From NCBI GenBank assembly GCA_910576915.1, contig CAJTJT010000001.1, forward strand, positions 62,001 to 126,000: a stretch of 64,000 nt of DNA. The letters run 5' to 3'. Shown here piece after piece: positions 7,074 through 16,223 of this stretch. A program made the position numbers and the translations under genes. The notes under the pieces are model-generated. The model made no database searches, was not told the DNA's origin, and saw only the letters and a list, made by a program, of their open reading frames with translations. The DNA is from an uncultured Elusimicrobiales bacterium (GTDB taxonomy: Bacteria; Elusimicrobiota; Elusimicrobia; Elusimicrobiales; Elusimicrobiaceae). Numbering within the stretch: position 1 is the stretch's first letter; each line of letters starts with the position of its first letter.

Positions 7074-7832
7074 ATGAATACCGCGCCGATAAATGTCCAC
7101 ATTAACGTGTTTGAAGGTCCGATGGACCTTCTGTTGCACCTTATCAAAAAAGACAACCTGGACATTTGCGACATCAACATTGCGGAAATCACCAAGCAGT
7201 ATTTGGATTATTTAAACGTCATGAAGGAACTCAACCTGGAAGTGGCGGGCGAGTTTTTGGTAATGGCCAGTACGCTGATGCAAATTAAGGCCAAAACCCT
7301 GCTTCCCTCCCAGGCACCCACCACGGAAGACGAAGGCCCTAACCCGGCCAAGGAACTTATCGCCAAGCTGGTGGAATACCAAAAATATAAAGAAGCCAGC
7401 AAATTTTTGGAACAAAAGTTCGAAGAAAACAAAGACAATTTCTACCGCACCGCGCCGATTTTTGACGACGGGGAAAAAGTCATCAATCTGCAAATGTTCG
7501 ATTTGCTTGCTGCCGTCAAACGCGCGTTTGAGCGGCTGGACGAACGCAAACGCATTGAGCTTTTGAAAGTGGAAGAGTTCCCTATCGAAATGAAAATGCA
7601 GAAAGTGGTGGATATGCTTAAAAACCGCACGTGGGTGCTTTTGGACGATATTTTTGTGGGTGAAACCAAAAAACGCGGGATTATTACGTGTTTTATGGCG
7701 CTTTTGGAACTCATGAAAATTAAAAAACTGCTGGCCCGGCAGGACGAAAAAGAAGGGCATATCCGCATTTACTTAAACCCGGAAAATAAAGACAAAGATT
7801 TTAAAACCTTAATGCACGGAGAAGCCGCGTAA
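7074..7832 (+). CDS. scpA: Segregation and condensation protein A
   Basis: ScpA is the kleisin of the SMC-ScpAB complex that compacts and separates chromosomes. The 252-residue product shows the family N-terminal domain (INVFEGPMDLLLHLIKK, then DICDINIAEITKQYLDYL), a long linker, and a C-terminal winged helix that should contact the SMC head. The N-terminal helices bind the SMC neck. The gene begins directly at the base after the trpS stop, so the two are translated in tandem, and scpB follows 20 bases later in the usual order. The smc gene is not in the window. Confidence 0.95.
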   Translation: MNTAPINVHINVFEGPMDLLLHLIKKDNLDICDINIAEITKQYLDYLNVMKELNLEVAGEFLVMASTLMQIKAKTLLPSQAPTTEDEGPNPAKELIAKLVEYQKYKEASKFLEQKFEENKDNFYRTAPIFDDGEKVINLQMFDLLAAVKRAFERLDERKRIELLKVEEFPIEMKMQKVVDMLKNRTWVLLDDIFVGETKKRGIITCFMALLELMKIKKLLARQDEKEGHIRIYLNPENKDKDFKTLMHGEAA

Positions 7833-7852
7833 ACCGCCCGGAGGATTTTTAT

Positions 7853-9046
7853 ATGACCGAAGAACAAAACCAAAACCTTGTTGAAGAAGCGCAGGAACCC
7901 GCCCGGCAGAATACCGCGTCTTCGTCGGTTTCCGTGCTGGAAGATATGTCCGTCGTGCCGGAAATCCGGGCGCAGGAATCCGCCCCGGAAGTTCCCCAAA
8001 CCGCGGCCGAACCGCAGGAAGCCGCGGCTGGGAATCCGTCCGCGCAAGAAACTCCCGCCGAGGCGGCAGACGAACCCCCGGCCCCGCAGGCCGTCGCTTC
8101 CGAACCTGCGAAAGAGGCTCCGGCCGCCCAAGAAGACGCCGGTTCTTCCGCTCCGTCCGGCGACTTGTTGGAAACGGACGACCTTAAAAAAATTATCGAA
8201 ACCCTTTTGTTTATTACGGACCGTCCCGTCAAACCCGGCCGCATTGCCGACGTGGTGGAAACGGCCGACGCGCGCCGCGTGCGCGAGATTATCCGGCAAC
8301 TTCAGGAAGAGTACGCTTCCCAGGGCCGCGCGGTGCAGATTGTGGAACTCGGCGGCGGTTTCCAGATGTCCACCAAACCCGAATACGGCCGCTGGGTGCG
8401 CCGCTTGTATAACGAAAAAATGACCACCAAACTTTCCAACGCCGCGCTGGAAACGCTGGCGATTGTGGCGTATAAACAACCCATCACCCGCGCGGAGATG
8501 GAAGCTATCCGCGGCGTGGACGTGGCGGGCCCGCTGGAACGTTTGTTGGAACGCGCCCTGGTGCGCGTGGTGGGCAAAAAAGACACGGTCGGCCGCCCGA
8601 TGGTGTACGGCACGACGGATGAATTTTTGCGTATGTTCGGCCTTAACAAAATTTCCGAACTGCCCGATTTGCAGGTGTTTGCTGCCAAAACCTTACACGA
8701 AAAACAGGAAGATTTGCCGTTTGGCGAGCCGCTTCCGCCGCTTAGCGAACCGGCCATCATTCCGCTTGAAGAACTGGAGGGGGAAGAAAAGCTGGAAGCA
8801 CTAGACTCTTCCGCCGCCGACCCGTTTTTTACGCGCAACAGTTATAACCGGGGCGATTTCTTTACTCCCGGTGCCTTAGAAGAATCCGCACCCGCCGCCG
8901 GACAGGACGAACCGTCCGCCCACGCGCAGGAAGAAGTAACCGCGGACAATGAACTCGCCGCTTTGCAAACCGCGCGCGAGGAAGAAACCCAACAATCCAA
9001 AACCGGGGCCGCCGCAGAAGAGCGGACCAACCAGGAGGAAAATTAA
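7853..9046 (+). CDS. scpB: Segregation and condensation protein B with long low-complexity tails
   Basis: ScpB dimers bind the ScpA linker in the SMC complex. The conserved core lies at about residues 105-280 (DDLKKIIETLLFITDRPV, then SNAALETLAIVAYKQPITRAEME, and GRPMVYGTTDEFLRMFGL), forming two winged helices. The protein is 397 residues, about twice the family norm of 180-200. About 105 residues rich in Pro, Ala and Glu precede the core and about 115 acidic, disordered-looking residues follow it. ATG 7853 has GGAGG upstream, so the N-terminal tail is probably really translated. The tails may be flexible tethers; their role is unknown. Confidence 0.92.
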   Translation: MTEEQNQNLVEEAQEPARQNTASSSVSVLEDMSVVPEIRAQESAPEVPQTAAEPQEAAAGNPSAQETPAEAADEPPAPQAVASEPAKEAPAAQEDAGSSAPSGDLLETDDLKKIIETLLFITDRPVKPGRIADVVETADARRVREIIRQLQEEYASQGRAVQIVELGGGFQMSTKPEYGRWVRRLYNEKMTTKLSNAALETLAIVAYKQPITRAEMEAIRGVDVAGPLERLLERALVRVVGKKDTVGRPMVYGTTDEFLRMFGLNKISELPDLQVFAAKTLHEKQEDLPFGEPLPPLSEPAIIPLEELEGEEKLEALDSSAADPFFTRNSYNRGDFFTPGALEESAPAAGQDEPSAHAQEEVTADNELAALQTAREEETQQSKTGAAAEERTNQEEN

Positions 9047-9047
9047 T

Positions 9048-10496
9048 ATGAATATCGTTTTGGCCGCCAGTGAGGCGTTCCCTTTTTGTAAAACCGGGGG
9101 GCTGGCCGACGTCGTCGGCGCGCTTTGCCAGCAGTTTGCTTCCCGCAAAAACAATAAGGTTCTTTTATTTCTGCCGCATTACCGCAATATCGTGCGGGTT
9201 TCCTCTTTAAAAGTGGTTCCGGGCGTGTATTTAATCCCGGTGGGGGATAAAATCGAACAGGTTTCCCTTTCCTATATTAACTGGGGCAACGTCCTCGTGT
9301 TTTTTGTGGGCAACCGCAAATATTTCGACCGCCCCGGCCTCTACCGCACCAAAGACGGCGAATACCCGGATAACGACGAACGCTTTATCCTTTTCTCCCG
9401 CGCCGTGCTGGAAGGATGCAAGTTTATCGGCTTCCGCCCCGATTTAATCCACTGCCATGACTGGCAGACCGGCCTTATCCCGGCGTATTTAAAAACCGTC
9501 TATAAATTAGATGCGTTCTATACGCGCACCCGCAGTCTGTATACCATTCATAACATCGCTTACCAGGGGCATTACCCGTATTCTTCGTTCCGCAAAGCGG
9601 GGTTCCACCCGGTGGATTATACGCCCGAAAAATTTGAGTATTACGGCGGCGTCAGTTTCTTAAAAAGCGGCCTCGTATTTGCCGATAACATCAATACCGT
9701 CAGCCCCAACTACGCCCGCGAGGTGCAGACCGACCCCGCCATGGGCTTTGGGCTGGAAGGCCTCCTGCGCCACCGCGCGGACCATTTCTGCGGGATTGTA
9801 AACGGTATCGATACCGAAGTGTGGGACCCGGAACTCGACCCCGTTTTGCCCGTCGGGTACGACGCCGCGGAAGCCGCCAAAGGCAAGCTGGCCGCCAAGC
9901 TGGCCCTCCAGCAGCAGTGCAAGCTGGACCAGGATCCGGACAAACCGCTTGTCGGTATTGTGTCGCGCCTGGACTACCAGAAAGGGTTGGATATTGTACT
10001 CAATTTAATTGAACGTTTTAAAGACCGCGCGCAATTTGTGGTGCTTGGTATGGGGGACCCAATGCTGGAAAAAGCCTACCAAAGCCTTGCCCGCAACAAC
10101 GCCGGCAAAGTAAGCTACAACGGCCGTTTGGACGAAGATTTGGCGCACCGCATTTATGCGGGTTCGGATTTGTTTTTAATGCCGTCGCGCTTTGAGCCGT
10201 GCGGACTCTCGCAGTTAATTGCCATGAAGTACGGGGCGCTGCCCGTCGTGTCGCGCGTGGGCGGACTTGTAGATACCGTAAAAGGGTTTGACGGTTCCAA
10301 CGAAGATTCCGCCACCGGGTTCTTTATTAACAATTTCAGCGAAAAAGGAATCTGCCAAACGCTGGAAGATGCGTTAAAAGCGTTTGGAAATAAAAAAGTG
10401 TGGGGCCGCATGGTCAAAAACGCGATGCGGCAGGATTTGTCCTGGGATAAATCGGCCCAGGCGTATTTGGATTTGTACCGCAAAACGGTCATTTAA
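9048..10496 (+). CDS. glgA: Glycogen synthase (ADP-glucose type, GT5)
   Basis: GlgA transfers glucose from ADP-glucose to the growing alpha-1,4-glucan. The 482-residue chain begins MNIVLAASEAFPFCKTGGLADV, with the Lys-Thr-Gly-Gly ADP-glucose-binding motif near residue 15. The GT-B C-terminal domain has the SRLDYQKGLD stretch (around 305-315) and the donor-site region PSRFEPCGLSQLIAMKYG (about 380-397). An upstream in-frame ATG exists at 8949, but it lies inside scpB. ATG 9048, 11 bases after AGGAGG and two bases after the scpB stop, is the real start. No other glycogen gene is adjacent, so its place after scpB is probably operon coincidence. Confidence 0.95.
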   Translation: MNIVLAASEAFPFCKTGGLADVVGALCQQFASRKNNKVLLFLPHYRNIVRVSSLKVVPGVYLIPVGDKIEQVSLSYINWGNVLVFFVGNRKYFDRPGLYRTKDGEYPDNDERFILFSRAVLEGCKFIGFRPDLIHCHDWQTGLIPAYLKTVYKLDAFYTRTRSLYTIHNIAYQGHYPYSSFRKAGFHPVDYTPEKFEYYGGVSFLKSGLVFADNINTVSPNYAREVQTDPAMGFGLEGLLRHRADHFCGIVNGIDTEVWDPELDPVLPVGYDAAEAAKGKLAAKLALQQQCKLDQDPDKPLVGIVSRLDYQKGLDIVLNLIERFKDRAQFVVLGMGDPMLEKAYQSLARNNAGKVSYNGRLDEDLAHRIYAGSDLFLMPSRFEPCGLSQLIAMKYGALPVVSRVGGLVDTVKGFDGSNEDSATGFFINNFSEKGICQTLEDALKAFGNKKVWGRMVKNAMRQDLSWDKSAQAYLDLYRKTVI

Positions 10497-10505
10497 GGGG
10501 AGTGT

Positions 10506-11882
10506 ATGAGAAAGTTTTGTAATGCGTTTGTTGCGCTGGTGTGTTTGTTTGCGGCGGGAGTGTTGTCGGCCGCGGACGTAAAAAACGTCATTTGGATTAT
10601 CGGGGACGGCATGGGCCCGGAGATTATGGGATTTTTTATGCAGGGTGCGCGCTATGCGAACCTGGACGGCTACCCGGATAACGTTTCCCACCTGGAAAAA
10701 ATGATGTCCGCGGGCACGTGGGGCCTGTATTTTAACAATACCTATGATACGCTGGTAACCGATTCCGCCGCCGCGGCGACGCAAATGGCCACGGGCGAAC
10801 TTTCCCGCCCGGAAATTATCGGGCTTGATTTTAAAGGGAAAACCGTCAAAACCCTGCTGGAACTGGCCAAAGAAAAAGGCAAATCCGTGGGCGTAATTTC
10901 GGATACGTACGTTACCGACGCCACCCCGGCGGGATTTACGGCCCATGCGCCGGGACGCGGCTGGAAAATGGATATCGCGCGCCAGCAAATTGCTTTCGGC
11001 GCGGACGTAATTTCCGGCGGCGGGCTGAAGTATTTTAATACGGATGAAAACGAAAATTTACTCAAAGAGGCCAAAAAACAGGGCTACCGGGTGGTACGCA
11101 ATAAAAAAGAGCTCGCCAAAGTAAAATCGGGCAAGCTGCTCGGCTTATTTTCCGATGGGGCGATGCCCATGTCCGTAGAACTGTACAAACATCCGCAGGT
11201 TCCCACGCTGGTCGCGCAGGCGCAAAAAGCCGTGGAACTGATGGAACAAAATAAAAACGGGTTTGTTTTAATGGCCGAAGCCGGAAAAATCGACTGGGCC
11301 GCCCACGCCAACGACGCGGGCGCGGTACTGGCGGAAATGAAAACGCTGGACGCACTCATCGCGTTTGCCGTTAAGTACGCGGACGAACACCCGGATACGC
11401 TCGTTTACCTGAATGCGGACCACGATACGGGGCTGGGCTCGTTTGTCTACCGTTATGTAGGTAAAGAAGAAGCCGCCCGCAAAACCGCGCAGGGCGAAGC
11501 CTTATACGGCGGCAATACGGATTACGCTTCTTTCGGCGCGTTTAAATTATTTGAAAAACAGACGGGCAGTTTGTATTATGTAGAAGAAGAACTTAAAAAA
11601 ATGCCGGCGGAAAAACGCACGCCCGAATATATCGAAGCGCGTTTATCCCAGGCGTTGGGGTACCCGGTTAACATCGCCGAATTTAACAATTTGGACGATA
11701 TCCCCGGTATCTTCCGCCAGGTAAACGAAAAGCGCGGCATGTCGTGGGCGACGCAGAACCATTCGGCTTCGCCGCTGATCGGCGTGGCCTACGGGGCGGA
11801 AGCGGAACGGTTTTCGGGTGTTTATCACAACACCGATATTTTGCCGCGTATGAAAGCCGCATTGGGCTGGGACGAGGATTAA
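10506..11882 (+). CDS. Alkaline phosphatase (exported, PhoA-like)
   Basis: This 458-residue exported phosphomonoesterase has a signal peptide (about residues 1-22, ending VLSAA). Metal-site and nucleophile motifs follow: IGDGMG (about 33-38) with the first Asp, TDSAAAATQMATG (about 84-96) with the catalytic Ser, and the C-terminal metal-binding segments ADHDTG (about 307-312) and the His in ATQNHSAS near residue 420. The fold is the alkaline phosphatase superfamily and the protein should act in the periplasm. It has a clear ribosome site (AAGGGGAG) 9 bases after glgA. Phosphate control cannot be judged, because no Pho-box-like repeat is apparent in the short gap. Confidence 0.93.
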   Translation: MRKFCNAFVALVCLFAAGVLSAADVKNVIWIIGDGMGPEIMGFFMQGARYANLDGYPDNVSHLEKMMSAGTWGLYFNNTYDTLVTDSAAAATQMATGELSRPEIIGLDFKGKTVKTLLELAKEKGKSVGVISDTYVTDATPAGFTAHAPGRGWKMDIARQQIAFGADVISGGGLKYFNTDENENLLKEAKKQGYRVVRNKKELAKVKSGKLLGLFSDGAMPMSVELYKHPQVPTLVAQAQKAVELMEQNKNGFVLMAEAGKIDWAAHANDAGAVLAEMKTLDALIAFAVKYADEHPDTLVYLNADHDTGLGSFVYRYVGKEEAARKTAQGEALYGGNTDYASFGAFKLFEKQTGSLYYVEEELKKMPAEKRTPEYIEARLSQALGYPVNIAEFNNLDDIPGIFRQVNEKRGMSWATQNHSASPLIGVAYGAEAERFSGVYHNTDILPRMKAALGWDED

Positions 11883-11885
11883 TTT

Positions 11886-12671
11886 ATGGCGGATTTTTTG
11901 GAAAAAGAAACGGCTCCCGCCAAACCGAAACACGTCGGCCGGTTATACCGGCGGCTGTTTTTGCTCGTGTTTGCGGTGGCGGTGCTGTGGCAGAGCGCGC
12001 TGTTTATCGATATGCGCCTAAACGCGTATTACCGGGAACTTTCCGATTCTTTTAAAGTGATTTTCGTGGTAGAAGGGAACCCTTCCAACGAGGTCCTGGC
12101 GCAAATGGGGGAAACCTTAAACCAAAAAGCGGATGTGGCCGCCGTACGGCTGTTTTCGCCCGCGGACGCGCTGGAATCCGTCCGCCGCCAAAACCCGCAG
12201 CTGACGGAATCGCTGCTTTTGATGGGCAAAAATAAAATGCCCGCGTACTTTGAACTTAAACTGGCCGATCGGGCCGTGGGCAATGTGGGGCCGCTGGTGG
12301 ATAATTTGGCCTCTGAATACGAAAAACTGTCCCCGCGTTATAATGCCGAACATGCGCGGCTCGTGTTCTATACGGGCTTGTGCGCCAAATTTTTGCGTCT
12401 TGCGCTGTTGTTTGCAGGACTGTTGTTTTTGGCTTTTATGTTTTTGGTGGAAGCCTATCCGGCCGCCGGCGCGCGCGCGCATCATGTAAGCGGTGCGCTG
12501 TCGGGCGTGTTGGCGGGGGTATGCTCCGGCGCGTTTTTTGCGGTGATGCTGTACCCTACCGGCTTTTTGAGTGAGGCCGCGCGGCTGTTTACCACGCCGG
12601 AACGGCAGATTTTGGTGCTCGTATTTTGCGGGCTGTTGGGGTGGACGCTGTCCAAATGGCAAAAATTTTAA
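11886..12671 (+). CDS. ftsX: FtsX-like cell division membrane protein
   Basis: The 261-residue protein has a cytoplasmic N-terminus, a first transmembrane helix (about residues 25-43), an extracytoplasmic domain to about residue 155, and three hydrophobic segments (about 160-180, 195-218 and 235-255). The outer domain resembles FtsX: an IFVVEGNPSNE start, a segment where the pairs after LFSPADALESV match the usual 'skeeAl' region, and KNKMPAYFELKL in place of the family's NPLPASF. FtsX works with the ATPase FtsE and passes force to an EnvC-type activator of peptidoglycan hydrolases. The next gene encodes such an activator, which supports the call. No ftsE is adjacent, and similarity is weaker than for typical FtsX. 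Confidence 0.72.
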   Translation: MADFLEKETAPAKPKHVGRLYRRLFLLVFAVAVLWQSALFIDMRLNAYYRELSDSFKVIFVVEGNPSNEVLAQMGETLNQKADVAAVRLFSPADALESVRRQNPQLTESLLLMGKNKMPAYFELKLADRAVGNVGPLVDNLASEYEKLSPRYNAEHARLVFYTGLCAKFLRLALLFAGLLFLAFMFLVEAYPAAGARAHHVSGALSGVLAGVCSGAFFAVMLYPTGFLSEAARLFTTPERQILVLVFCGLLGWTLSKWQKF

Positions 12672-13831
12672 ACGTTTTCCTGCTTCTTCTGTTCTGCGCT
12701 TCGCCGCTTTTTTGCGACGAAGCCGCCGACCGTAAGAAAGAAATCGAACGGCTTAAAAAAGAGGCCGCCCAAAAAGAAAACGAATTAAAAAAATACCGGG
12801 AGCAGGAAAAGAAAATTTCGAAAGAAATCTCCGCGCTGGAAAGCCAAAAAGCCCGGACGCAGCAGTTAAAAAACAAAGTGGAGTCTGACATTTCTTTTGT
12901 GGAGCAAAACTTGCTTTCCATCGAAGAAAAACGCGCCGCGCTGGAACGCAGCATGCCCATGTGGCAGGGCGTGGCGGAAGAAGAATTAAAAACGTATTAT
13001 TTTACGCCGTCCTGCGCGTTTTGCGTGGGGGGATACAGCATGGAGCAGGATATTTTTGTGGAGCGCATGGTAACGCACAAAGCGGCGTTTGCGGCCGAAC
13101 TTAAAAAAGAAAACCGGGAAGCCAAAGAACGCATCCACTCGTTTGAAGAACGCAACCGGAAATTATTGGAACAAAGTTCTAAAATTAAAGAAGAGCAGGC
13201 GGTTATTTCGCAGTCTTTTAATAAAAAGAAACAGGATTTGGACGTTACCAAACGCAAGGCCGACGCCGTGCGCAAAGAAATCAACGAACTGAACAAATCC
13301 GCCGCCGAGCTGAACAATTTACTCGCGTCGTTTGAGCGCAAACGTAAGGCCGAAGCCGCCAAGAAGGCCGCTTCTTCCAAGAGTTCGGCCCCGGCGGATA
13401 AAAAATCCTCCGGCCCGAAAATCGACGTGCCCGCGCACAGCCTGCCGTGGCCGGTGAACGGAAGCGTTATCAGCAAATTCGGCAAAGAATACCGCGCCGA
13501 CCTTAACACGTGGATTTTCCGCGACGGCATTAAAATTTCCGCTTCGTCCGGCGAGGCCGTCCGCTCCGTGGCCGCCGGCAGCGTGATTTATGCGGGGCCC
13601 TTCCGCTCGTACGGCAATGTGGTGATTGTGGACCATAACAAAGGGTTCTTTAGCATTTACGGATTTTTGAAAGAAATTCAAGTTTCCGTCGGCGACAAAC
13701 TGCCCGTACAGGGCGTTATCGGCACGGCGGGCAAAGATACGCAGGCGCGTTCCGGCACCGGCAGAAGCGCGGTGTATTTCGAAATACGCCAAGGCGCCAC
13801 GGCGGTGGATCCGCAGGTGTGGCTGAAATAA
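12656..13831 (+). CDS. EnvC-like murein hydrolase activator (degenerate M23/LytM domain)
   Basis: The 391-residue protein starts at ATG 12656, overlapping the ftsX-like gene by 16 bases. A signal peptide (about residues 1-20) is followed by a long coiled coil (about 25-245) and a C-terminal LytM/M23 fold (about 275-390). That domain should be periplasmic. The metal and catalytic positions of active M23 enzymes are changed: the region that should hold His and Asp reads WIFRDGIKI, and the usual HxH reads YGFL. It is therefore probably non-enzymatic, like EnvC, which binds FtsX and switches on amidases. Gene order ftsX-envC-S41 protease is common in bacteria. An upstream in-frame start at 12626 would spoil the signal peptide. 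Confidence 0.87.
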   Translation: MAKILNVFLLLLFCASPLFCDEAADRKKEIERLKKEAAQKENELKKYREQEKKISKEISALESQKARTQQLKNKVESDISFVEQNLLSIEEKRAALERSMPMWQGVAEEELKTYYFTPSCAFCVGGYSMEQDIFVERMVTHKAAFAAELKKENREAKERIHSFEERNRKLLEQSSKIKEEQAVISQSFNKKKQDLDVTKRKADAVRKEINELNKSAAELNNLLASFERKRKAEAAKKAASSKSSAPADKKSSGPKIDVPAHSLPWPVNGSVISKFGKEYRADLNTWIFRDGIKISASSGEAVRSVAAGSVIYAGPFRSYGNVVIVDHNKGFFSIYGFLKEIQVSVGDKLPVQGVIGTAGKDTQARSGTGRSAVYFEIRQGATAVDPQVWLK

Positions 13832-13846
13832 ATTTTGAGAGGAATT

Positions 13847-15190
13847 ATGAAATCGAAAAAACTCAACCGTTTCGCCGTTTTGGCGGCCGTCTTATTTTTT
13901 ATGGGGACACTGTTCCCGTACGCTTACGCGGCTGCCGACAGCAGTTTAAAACAGCTCCGCACGTTTGTGGACGTGCTGGAATTTGTGAAAGAAAACTATG
14001 TGGAAAAAACGGATACGGACAAACTGATTTCCGGCGCCATTAAAGGCATGGTAAACGAACTGGACGATTTTTCCCAATACCTGGACCCGAAAGATTATAA
14101 AGATTTAAAAAACGATACCCGCGGGGACTTTGGCGGGCTGGGTATCCGTCTGCAAAAAATAGACGGTTTTATTACCGTCGTAACGCCCATGCCGGGCACG
14201 CCGGCGTTTAAGGCGGGCGTTATGCCGGGCGACCGTATTTTGTTTGTGGACGATAAAGATTTGGACGGCATGAAGCTGGATGAAGCCGTGGAACTTATGC
14301 GCGGGCCGGTGGGGAGCAAAGTTAAAATCACCATGAGCCGCAAAGACGAAAAATCCGGCGACTATAAAAAACTGCCCGATTTTAACTTTAAACGCGAAAG
14401 AATCGTGCCCGAAGTGGTCTACCACCGCATGCTGCCCGGCAAAGTGGGTTACCTTTATATGGTGGATTTTTCCGGCCACAGCACCGAAGAAGTAAAAAAG
14501 GCCCTGGTCGATTTACAAAAACAGGGGATGACCTCGCTGGTGCTCGACCTGCGCTTTAACCCCGGCGGCCTTTTGACGGGTGCGGTGGATATTTCCAAAC
14601 TGTTCCTGGGCCCGGACCAAATGATTGTGTATACCCAGGGACGCAAGCAGGAATACTATCAGGAATTTAAAACCTCTTCCAAAGGCGAATATTTGGACAT
14701 TCCGATGGCCGTTCTCGTGAACCAGGGCTCCGCGAGCGCGAGCGAAATCGTTTCCGGGGCGCTCCAGGACAACGGCCGCGCGTTTGTGGCCGGCCAGCGG
14801 ACGTTCGGCAAAGCCAGCGTCCAGCAGGTGCTGCCGCTTTCCGGCGGCGCGGGCCTGCGTTTGACGATTGCCAAATACTATACGCCTTCCGGCCGCCTCA
14901 TCCAGCGCGACTACCGCGATAAATCCAAAGCGGACGAAGGCGGTATTCTGCCGGATGTGGAAATAATCGTTCCGGCGGAAGAAGAAGCCAAAGTGTTTAT
15001 GCAGTATAACGATATCGTCTACACTCCCGGCAAGGCCGCCCCCGTAATGGAATTTAAAGCCAAAGACCCGGTGCTCGACCGCGCCGTAGAAATTTTAACC
15101 GGCAAAGTAACCTTGGAAAGCGCTAAAGAAACTTCCCAAAAAGAAGCCGAAGAACGCAAAGCCAAACAGGAAGCCAAGGATAATAAATAA
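13847..15190 (+). CDS. ctpA: C-terminal processing peptidase (S41, CtpA/Prc-like)
   Basis: The 447-residue protein is an exported S41 serine protease that clips C-termini, often of cell-wall hydrolases. It has a signal peptide or anchor (about residues 8-28), a PDZ domain (around 90-175, containing GGLGIRLQKIDGFITV), and a protease core with NQGSASASEIVSGAL (catalytic Ser within residues 295-299) and the partner Lys in TFGKASVQQ (about residue 322). The last ~30 residues are a charged Glu/Lys tail. ATG 13847 is chosen because AGAGGA lies just upstream; an ATG 12 bases earlier lacks this. It follows the EnvC-like gene, suggesting joint control of septal peptidoglycan processing. Confidence 0.93.
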   Translation: MKSKKLNRFAVLAAVLFFMGTLFPYAYAAADSSLKQLRTFVDVLEFVKENYVEKTDTDKLISGAIKGMVNELDDFSQYLDPKDYKDLKNDTRGDFGGLGIRLQKIDGFITVVTPMPGTPAFKAGVMPGDRILFVDDKDLDGMKLDEAVELMRGPVGSKVKITMSRKDEKSGDYKKLPDFNFKRERIVPEVVYHRMLPGKVGYLYMVDFSGHSTEEVKKALVDLQKQGMTSLVLDLRFNPGGLLTGAVDISKLFLGPDQMIVYTQGRKQEYYQEFKTSSKGEYLDIPMAVLVNQGSASASEIVSGALQDNGRAFVAGQRTFGKASVQQVLPLSGGAGLRLTIAKYYTPSGRLIQRDYRDKSKADEGGILPDVEIIVPAEEEAKVFMQYNDIVYTPGKAAPVMEFKAKDPVLDRAVEILTGKVTLESAKETSQKEAEERKAKQEAKDNK

Positions 15191-15192
15191 GT

Positions 15193-16212
15193 ATGAAAAA
15201 AGATTTGATGATTTTGGGTATCGAGTCCACGTGCGACGAAACTTCCGCCGCGCTGTTAAAAGGCGGAAAGGAAATCGTTTCCAACGTGATTTATTCGCAA
15301 ATCGAAGAACATAAAAAATATCACGGCGTAGTTCCCGAACTGGCCAGCCGCGCGCACGCGGCCAAAATCGCCACCGTTATTAACGAAGCGCTGGGCGATC
15401 ACCCGCTTGATTACGTGGCGTTTGCCAGCGGCCCCGGCCTGCCCGGGGGGCTGATGGTGGGGCGCGTGGCGGCGGAGACCCTTGCAAATTTCAAAAAAAC
15501 CCCTATAATAGGAGTAAACCACCTGGAGGGGCACATCTTCGCCTGCGAGTTTGAAGGAACCGAGGCGAAGGCGCGTTTGTCGTTCCCCCTGGTGGCTTTG
15601 GTTGTTTCGGGCGGACATACGGAGCTGTGGTACGTAAAAGGCTACGGCGACTATAAAATTTTAGGCCGCACGCGCGACGACGCCGCCGGCGAAGCGTTCG
15701 ACAAAGTGGCCAAACTGCTGGGGCTGCCTTACCCCGGCGGGCCGCAGGTGTCCAAACAGGCGTTAAGCGGCCGGCGGGACGCAATCGCGTTTCCGCGTCC
15801 GCTGCTGCCCGGAACGTGGGAATTTTCGTTCAGCGGTATTAAGACGGCCGTCAGCTATTATTTGCGCGACCATCAAGACTACAGCGTGCCCGACGTATGC
15901 GCCAGTTTTGAAGAAGCCATGGTGGAAACCTTAGTCACCAAAACGTTATGGGCCGCCAAAAAATATAAGGTAAAACACATTGCCGTGGGGGGAGGCGTGG
16001 CCGCCAATACGCTCCTGCGCGAGCGGATGACGGAGAAGGCCAAAGAAATGAGCGTGGAAACGCACTTTGTGGAGCGGAAACTGTCTTCGGACAATGCCGC
16101 CATGATCGCCCTGGCCGCTTATAAAAAACTGGAACATGCCGAAAAAACGGGCAAGCCGGTAAAAAAGAATATTAACATTGATCCCAATATGAAAGTGCGC
16201 AACTGGGACTAG
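15193..16212 (+). CDS. tsaD: tRNA N6-adenosine threonylcarbamoyltransferase
   Basis: TsaD transfers threonylcarbamoyl to A37 of ANN-decoding tRNAs with TsaB and TsaE. The 339-residue chain is of normal length and shows the start motif GIESTCDETSAAL, the metal-binding pair in HLEGHIFA (about residues 110-117), VVSGGHTEL (about 137-145), and the closing SSDNAAMIALAAY region. It starts two bases after ctpA stops, so it belongs to the same transcript. Its stop is followed closely by a solute-binding-like gene. Confidence 0.97.
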   Translation: MKKDLMILGIESTCDETSAALLKGGKEIVSNVIYSQIEEHKKYHGVVPELASRAHAAKIATVINEALGDHPLDYVAFASGPGLPGGLMVGRVAAETLANFKKTPIIGVNHLEGHIFACEFEGTEAKARLSFPLVALVVSGGHTELWYVKGYGDYKILGRTRDDAAGEAFDKVAKLLGLPYPGGPQVSKQALSGRRDAIAFPRPLLPGTWEFSFSGIKTAVSYYLRDHQDYSVPDVCASFEEAMVETLVTKTLWAAKKYKVKHIAVGGGVAANTLLRERMTEKAKEMSVETHFVERKLSSDNAAMIALAAYKKLEHAEKTGKPVKKNINIDPNMKVRNWD

Positions 16213-16223
16213 CGAGGATTTAC

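Noticed and set aside
8949..9047. N-terminal extension of glgA
   Set aside because: It overlaps scpB in another frame, and ATG 9048 has AGGAGG upstream and gives the normal GlgA start.
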